64,000 nt of DNA from Phallusia mammillata (lineage: Eukaryota > Chordata > Ascidiacea > Phlebobranchia > Ascidiidae). The DNA is taken from positions 1 through 64,000 of the forward strand of contig QLIY01000888.1 of the NCBI GenBank assembly GCA_003260075.1, read 5' to 3'. Numbering within the stretch: the stretch's first letter is position 1; every line of letters begins with the position of its first letter. Below the pieces are notes generated by a model, which worked only from the letters and a program-made list of their open reading frames with translations, did no database searches and had not been told where the DNA came from. A program made the translations under genes and the position numbers. This document shows, piece by piece, positions 58,574 through 64,000 of the stretch.

Positions 58574-58776
58574 GATTTGATAAATTTAACCTATACAACC
58601 TTGCGCACACAAGGCGTTTGAGCTAACCGCTCGGTCATCTTTGACGACAAGTTAAATCCAACAACAATCCCATAATGCTCATTGGGGGGGGGGCAGATTT
58701 GATAAATTTAACCTATACAACCTTGCGCATCTTTGACGACAAGTTAAATCCAACAACAATCCCATAATGCTCATTT
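58574..58776. repeat. Direct repeats flanking G10 (58684-58693)
   Basis: AGATTTGATAAATTTAACC through CCCATAATGCTCATT occurs on both sides; the second copy lacks about 30 nt. Confidence 0.8.
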
Positions 58777-59374
58777 AATCTATCATTTATAAGTCTAATA
58801 ACCAATATACCGGACCAAATAGACGTAAAAAGCAACATGGTTTATCATTTCAACTGTCATTTGTTCCAGAACAACAACAACAAAACTGGAAATGAAAGGC
58901 ATTTAGTTTCTTTTACCAATTATTTTACCCACTTTATGCGGGGTATTTTCAAATCAATGTAGGGCCAAATTTTAGGCGCATTCTTGCATTATATTGTTCC
59001 AAACAAAGTGGTTTGATGAAAAAACAAACGCATGTTTATTAACTTGGAGCAAAGGATGAAAATGGAAATCATGCCTCAAACATTAAACCTTACATGTCAC
59101 ACTACAAGATAAACAAAACAAAAACAGTTGAGCGTTAACTTCCGACAAACGTGTTATGAGTTGAGCAACACATTTCCCCGTTTTTGTGCAATGAGTGATG
59201 ACGCTCAATTCAAAACAACATTACGGACTTTCCAAACAATTCACTTACTCACACACGTGCCGACAGCCCGATAAATCGATTATTTACAAAGTTATTCAAC
59301 AGCAGAAACAAAAGGTAAAAAATTTCGAGACTAAATGTTTATGCACAGTTTTTACTCGACTACTATGTGCCTTG

Positions 59375-61747
59375 TTAAAACTGTCGTTCTTTGGCAACAA
59401 TTTTGTACTCGAGTGGAGCGAACACACTGCCCACGGTGCCCTTCTCAATTTCAGGAAGATTTCCTTCTTCTGGAAGGAACTCGAAGCATTGAACCATTGA
59501 TGTAATGAAGAAAAACAGTTCAGTTTTTGCTAATTGCTCCCCAACGCAATGTCGAGGTCCAGCTGAAAAAGCCATGACGAAATTTGACTTTACAAATTGT
59601 CCGCCAGCATCCAAATGTCGCTCGGGTTTAAATTTTTCTGGTTCGTCCCACAAGTTTGGATCGTTGTGGACTGCCCAAATGTTTGGTACAACCTGCGTTT
59701 TTAAAGTAAACTTGATACTATACATTCATTGCTGTTTCTTATACACATTTAAACAAAACTTACAACTGTTCTCTTCGGAATACAAAATCCTGCCACTTCA
59801 ACGTCCTGGGAAGTACAATGGGGTAAACTTAAAGGAACCAAAGTGCGATAACGTTGCACTTCTTGAATAAAGGCGAATGTGTAAGGCATTTCATTTTTTA
59901 TTGACATTGACGGTTTGCCATCCTCACCTGCATATCGAAAACCAACTGTTATGAGAAGGTTCGCGAATTTGACTTTCACGAGACATTTCATTCACCATCT
60001 TTCTTTACAATTTTCATCAAATATATATATACCAACACAAAATACATTTATACTTTCACATACCAAGAACCGTTACGATTTCCCTGTATAACTTATTTTG
60101 AGTTTCTGGATAATGAATAAGGCATAGTAGCGCCCAGCGTAAAGTGCTGGTTGTGGTTTCAGTTCCAGCTTCGAATAGATCCCTGATGTAATGTAGAAGT
60201 TGTTCCATCTATTGCAAACGACATAAAATTTCTTGCGAAACATGATAAACATATACAATTTGTGGATATTTTTCTAATCAAGTTACAGCAAAAGTTTCCT
60301 TTTTCTGGTGCATCTCGTCAAGATAAGCGTCGATAAAATCTCGAATGTCATTTTTCTGGAAAGTCGATTCGTGTTGCTTTACTTCTTTTTCAAAATCATC
60401 TGCAGCAATGATGAGTATACTTTGAGGCTCAAGCAACAGACAATTTAACATGTTTGCTTACCAATCAGACGTCCGACATCGCTTTTGAGATCATTTACCA
60501 TTCGCGAACCCGGAGGAAAGTGTCGTAACCAAGGCATAAAAACAAGCAACATGAACATTCCTGTAGTTTTGAACCTTTACATGTAAAATCTATTTTGTAG
60601 ATACATATGTTACTTTATTGGTTATTAGAATGGGCGACAACGATCCTTCGAAGGCGTTTGCAATTGGTGTACGATAGATAGTTCATACCAAACTTTGCTA
60701 TAACCCTCTGTTAACGACCAACTTGCGTAATTTTGCGGTTTGTGTCTGTAAAATATGCCATCTTTAACATAAAACCCTTTTTTTAGTGGACAGCAGAATA
60801 GCAGCAAAAATGATACACTCAATTAATAGCCTATGTACTATAAACTTCTGAACGTTTGTTAATTATTGCTATTCAAGCCCTTTATTTTTTCACACAAAGT
60901 AATATTTACAGTTAGATTGCGCCAGATGCATCAAAATATATAAACCAACCGTTTGTCCATGTCCCTGAGAAGTCCGGTAAACCAAGGATCGCCATAATCA
61001 AAACGACGACCGAATACAACTCCACAAATCACGTTAGAAACTGTGTTTGACACTGTCCTCTAAAAAATACACGGTAAGTATTTAAAACTATTAAGGGTAC
61101 ATTAAAAATGCTATTAAAATTATTTGTGCCATACATTAATAAAAAATGGCTTTCCACTTTGTTTCCGAATTTCCTTGTTCATATAAGCAGCCTCATCCAA
61201 TACGCGTGCTTCCATGCCCTTCTTGCCCATGCCAAACCTGAAAACCAGATATTATTCAAACATACCAATTAACAAAGTTTACTTCTAATTACCCGCGAAG
61301 AGTCATCAAACCAAACTTCCTTTGCAACTTCCATTTTTTTCCGTAATCAAGGAAAGAAAGTCCGTTACCCGAGGTGAGATCCAGAAACGACGGCATAGGT
61401 GGCCGTCCTGAAAATGAATCACCTTTTAACACCAAAGCCTGCAAAAATTTAAATACTGAACAAGACATTTTCTTTTTGCGCGAGCACCATACCTGTTGAA
61501 TAGCTTCGTAGTCGTTGAGGACGACCCAGTCTTGGGGACCAAAGCGAACCGACATGATTGAGCCGTATGTACTTTTCCAATTTGCTATGGTTCGCTCTGG
61601 GTAAGAACCAAGAAAGGGAACAACCCCGACAAAGGGAAATCCCCTTGGACCGGGTGGAAATTTACTGGGTCTGTAAAACCAGCGATAAATCCCCACAGCA
61701 ATAACGATGAAAACGGACAATGTCGTAAAATTGCAACCTTCCATCAT
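59375..61747 (-). CDS. Cytochrome P450, CYP2-clan microsomal type, 497 aa
   Basis: Ten exons: 61493-61747, 61293-61438, 61135-61237, 60950-61059, 60705-60745, 60462-60560, 60287-60399, 60064-60208, 59764-59927 and 59375-59692 (1494 nt). An N-terminal membrane anchor is followed by the proline hinge KFPPGPRG, GLMTLRG, the I-helix FEAGTETTTS, the K-helix QEVQRY and the haem signature FSAGPRHCVGEQLA (Cys about 441). All essential P450 motifs are intact and the length is typical. The tiny exon 60705-60745 is tentative: its donor GTTATA is weak, but without it the frame fails. It would be an ER monooxygenase; the substrate is unknown. The start is the first of two adjacent ATGs. Confidence 0.88.
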
Positions 61748-62647
61748 TTAGTTATGTAGTAAGTAATAAAAAGTGACTATAGTTAAGGGTATTGAGACAC
61801 TTTCTATGAACAAATGAAACCATATTATGTTTACCGCAGTCGACACATTAAGTGCTGATCGATACAGACGTTATGACGAAATTGATAAAAGTCTACGTGC
61901 AAACTAAAAGATTTTCTGCAAAAACCGAAATACTGCACTATAACTTCACTCTTGCAGGGCTGTTATTCTAAATGTGTTTAGTGCACTAAAACGAACCATA
62001 AATATCTCTTGCCTTTCTAGAATTAAAAAACAACAACAACCTGAAAACGCTAAAGTCTGCCCTGCTCTTCAAGCAGCTCATGTGTGATCTGCGCAAAAAT
62101 AATTCCAGTTTTCTTCTAAAAGTCGCATTCTGGTTGCGCAACTGTGTTGTCATATGATGTGACATCATGTGTTTGGTCGTGTTTCACAACGTGATGTGCC
62201 ATCACAGCGCCGAGCTTAGATAAAAAACCCAAATGATGTTCGTTAACTCATGTTTGTTGATGAAGTGTTTACAGTCAAGCCATTGACCGTACACCATCAA
62301 TTTTACTGGTTCGGTTCCGGTTCGGGTCCAACGCCAAACAAAACATGGGGTTCAACTCCGGTTTCGGGTATTCAGAAAATCCTAATTAGCGGTTCGGGTT
62401 TAATGAAATTAACCGCTTAAACCGGTTCGCGAGTTCGGGTTCAGATCCGGTTCGACTCCCTGGTTTTGATATTTAACCTGGTTTACACACGGCGACAGAA
62501 GGACAGAAACGAAAACACACCAAAGTTACGCTGCCTCAAGTAAGCACAGCTTGCGAATATCGCGCGAATATACAGCTCTTCAATATCGCGAACACTTCTG
62601 ACAGATCCTGCAATATCAGGATGCATCTCATAGACAATGCCTTTTGG

Positions 62648-63222
62648 TCAGGCACCTCGGGGGTTCATTTCGCCCACGACCAAAACAATGTCACCAATCC
62701 CAAAGTTATTAGTTGGACTTACTCTTTTGGCGCACCAGAAGAATTGGTATTTGCGAAGCCACCTCTTCCAAAACGTATCTGAAAGGACCGTACGCCACGA
62801 TGTTCGGTAGTCATCGGCAGTAGCGAACTTGTCTGGGGGAGCGAACAGTTCATTTTTTTCTATCATTAGGATTTTTGGAGTAAGTGTTGGCAGGTCCCAA
62901 ACACAAAGTTGTATATGATTCTGAAATTAGGGCCCAAACCCGAAAGTACGCGCTCGAAACCGACCCGAACTCGAATCGTTTTGGAGAAGCCCGTTAAAGC
63001 CCGAAAGTCTGATTGAGGCCTCAGGAAAGACCATGTCAACAGACACAATAAACAAATAGTGAAAGAAAATGTGGCACCAAACAAACGCACTAACATTTGA
63101 TAGTGTACTGGCGGCAGGCTTGTATCGCTGTTCGGCCACCACAGGAATCGAAGCAAATTACAGTCCTCGGTCAGCGGCAAACGTAATCGTTCCTTGGCAA
63201 AAGCGTAATGGTACTCTGACAA
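62648..63222 (-). pseudogene. BEL/Pao retrotransposon remnant
   Basis: 63222-63100 encodes LRFLWW.....YQMLVRLFGAT, resembling the Pao reverse-transcriptase region. 62866-62648 encodes YRTSWRTVLSDTFWKRWLRK and GDIVLVV, resembling the C-terminal domain after the Pao integrase. The order on the minus strand is right but most of pol between them is gone, replaced by a CCCGAA-rich repeat (about 62920-63040). Not functional. Confidence 0.6.
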
Positions 63223-63246
63223 AGCTATTGGTCATGTCAGGCCAAA

Positions 63247-63388
63247 GAATTTAACAACCTGGTTTGCAGCTTAGCGTACTGACACATTGAAGCGGGGGGG
63301 GGGTCAAACTTGTCGTTTCAAAATCTTAGAGAATTTAACAACCTGGTTTGCAGCTTAGCGTACTGACACATTGAAGCGGGGGGGGGGG
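63247..63388. repeat. 46-nt repeats each ending in a G run
   Basis: GAATTTAACAACCTGG... GAAGC followed by G11 (63293-63303) is repeated at 63333-63388, again ending in G11. Confidence 0.8.
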
Positions 63389-63389
63389 C

Positions 63390-63870
63390 TCATTTAATCT
63401 ATTCTTTATAAGTTTAATGACAAATATAACGTCGAAATGGACCTATAAAGCAACGTGGTTTATTAATTCAGCCGCCATATGTCTAAAAACAAAAAACAAA
63501 CAAACTGGAAATGAAAAGCGACATGAAAGCATTTTATATCTTTTACCCACTTCACGCAGCTTATTTGTAAACCAACGCAGGGCCAAATTATGGCCGCACT
63601 CTAGCAGGGGGGGGGGAATTGGTTAAATAATTGATTTCTATTATATAATGAACGTATTTTACACGATTCTCATTTAATCTATTCTTTATAAATCTAATGA
63701 CAAATATAACGTCGAAATGGACGTATTATTAATTCAGCCGCCATATGTCCAAAAACAAACAAACTGGAAATGAAAAGCGTCATGAAAGCATTTTATATAT
63801 TTTACCCACTTCACGCGGCTTATTTGTAAACCAACGCAGGGCCAAATTATGGCCGCACTCTAGCACTAAG
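63390..63870. repeat. About 200-nt direct repeats flanking G10 (63607-63616)
   Basis: CATTTAATCTATTCTTTATAA through GGCCGCACTCTAGCA occurs at about 63391-63606 and 63670-63865 with indels and substitutions. Confidence 0.8.
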
Positions 63871-64000
63871 TTGTTCCAATCAAAGTGGTGCGATGAAAAA
63901 ACAAATGCATGTTTGTTAACTTCAAGCAAAGGATAAAAATTGAAATCATGGCTTAAACATTATACCTTACATGTCACACCCTAAAGTGCAAAAAAACATA
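63650..64000. repeat. Copy of the P450 3' flank (58777-59130)
   Basis: Shared blocks include CATTTAATCTAT, CTGGAAATGAAA, GCAGGGCCAAATT/GTAGGGCCAAATT, GATGAAAAAACAAA and ACCTTACATGTCACAC, in the same order and orientation. It suggests that another P450 gene on the minus strand starts beyond the right edge. Confidence 0.7.

Larger units (their letters stand above)
57834..59374. other. Region between the P450 3' end and the large gene 5' end
   Basis: No sure exon. 57880-58020 contains a possible short upstream exon of the large gene on the minus strand, not modelled. Two poly-G-centred duplications follow (58159-58501 and 58574-58776), then a tract (58777-59130) that recurs at 63650-64000. Confidence 0.45.
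61748..64000. other. Repeat-rich right edge
   Basis: It holds a GGTTCGGGTT-rich repeat (about 62300-62465), BEL/Pao fragments (62648-63222), poly-G-centred duplications (63247-63870) and a copy of the P450 3' flank (63650-64000). No intact gene is seen. Confidence 0.6.

Noticed and set aside
1-64000. CRISPR arrays, operons, prokaryotic signals
   Set aside because: No regularly spaced repeats, and all credible genes are intron-split; the DNA is eukaryotic.

Overview
This is eukaryotic DNA: split genes with GT-AG introns, no operons, many small transposons, and metazoan genes (XRCC4, TEX264, PEX10, a 2-Cys peroxiredoxin, a CYP2-type P450). Short genes, AT-rich introns and what looks like very high allelic polymorphism suggest an invertebrate chordate, most likely an ascidian tunicate. 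The species call is inference.

Left half (1-32.4 kb): a cluster of secreted DOMON-domain genes. Two tandem paralogues lie on the minus strand: one is cut by the left edge (exons at 1075-1722), and one is complete (12490 down to 6870; two DOMON domains joined by a mucin-like Thr linker; 460 aa). Head to head with the complete one is a plus-strand gene (16547-32402) that I assemble into 33 exons and ten DOMON domains, about 1813 aa, with a signal peptide and no membrane anchor. All ten domains keep a Met and a His at the positions that bind haem iron in characterised DOMON cytochromes. A secreted, potentially ten-haem b-type protein is the most interesting thing here. Exon phases repeat as 0-0, 0-1, 1-0, so one domain is a symmetrical exon cassette, and a two-domain unit has been duplicated together with its introns.

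Middle (35.7-44.7 kb): housekeeping genes. PEX10 (+) runs tail to tail with a mitochondrial-type peroxiredoxin (-). XRCC4 (+) appears twice in exactly equal 1905-nt copies around a single N, probably two alleles left side by side by the assembler. It faces TEX264 (-), the ER-phagy receptor, whose last small exon carries a LIR motif.

Right half (45.1-64 kb): a roughly 28-exon minus-strand gene encodes a very large Arg/Ser/Asp/Lys-rich protein with an EF-hand-like C-terminal part, which I cannot name. It is followed by a complete 10-exon CYP2-like P450 (-). The 3' flank of the P450 recurs at the right edge, suggesting another P450 copy beyond the window. A decayed BEL/Pao retrotransposon lies between.

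Interspersed: at least nine hAT-like miniature elements, several with clear 8-bp target duplications; fold-back elements carrying hammerhead-ribozyme cores; and many assembly scars (single N, or G8-G73 runs, often flanked by direct repeats) that must be kept apart from biology.
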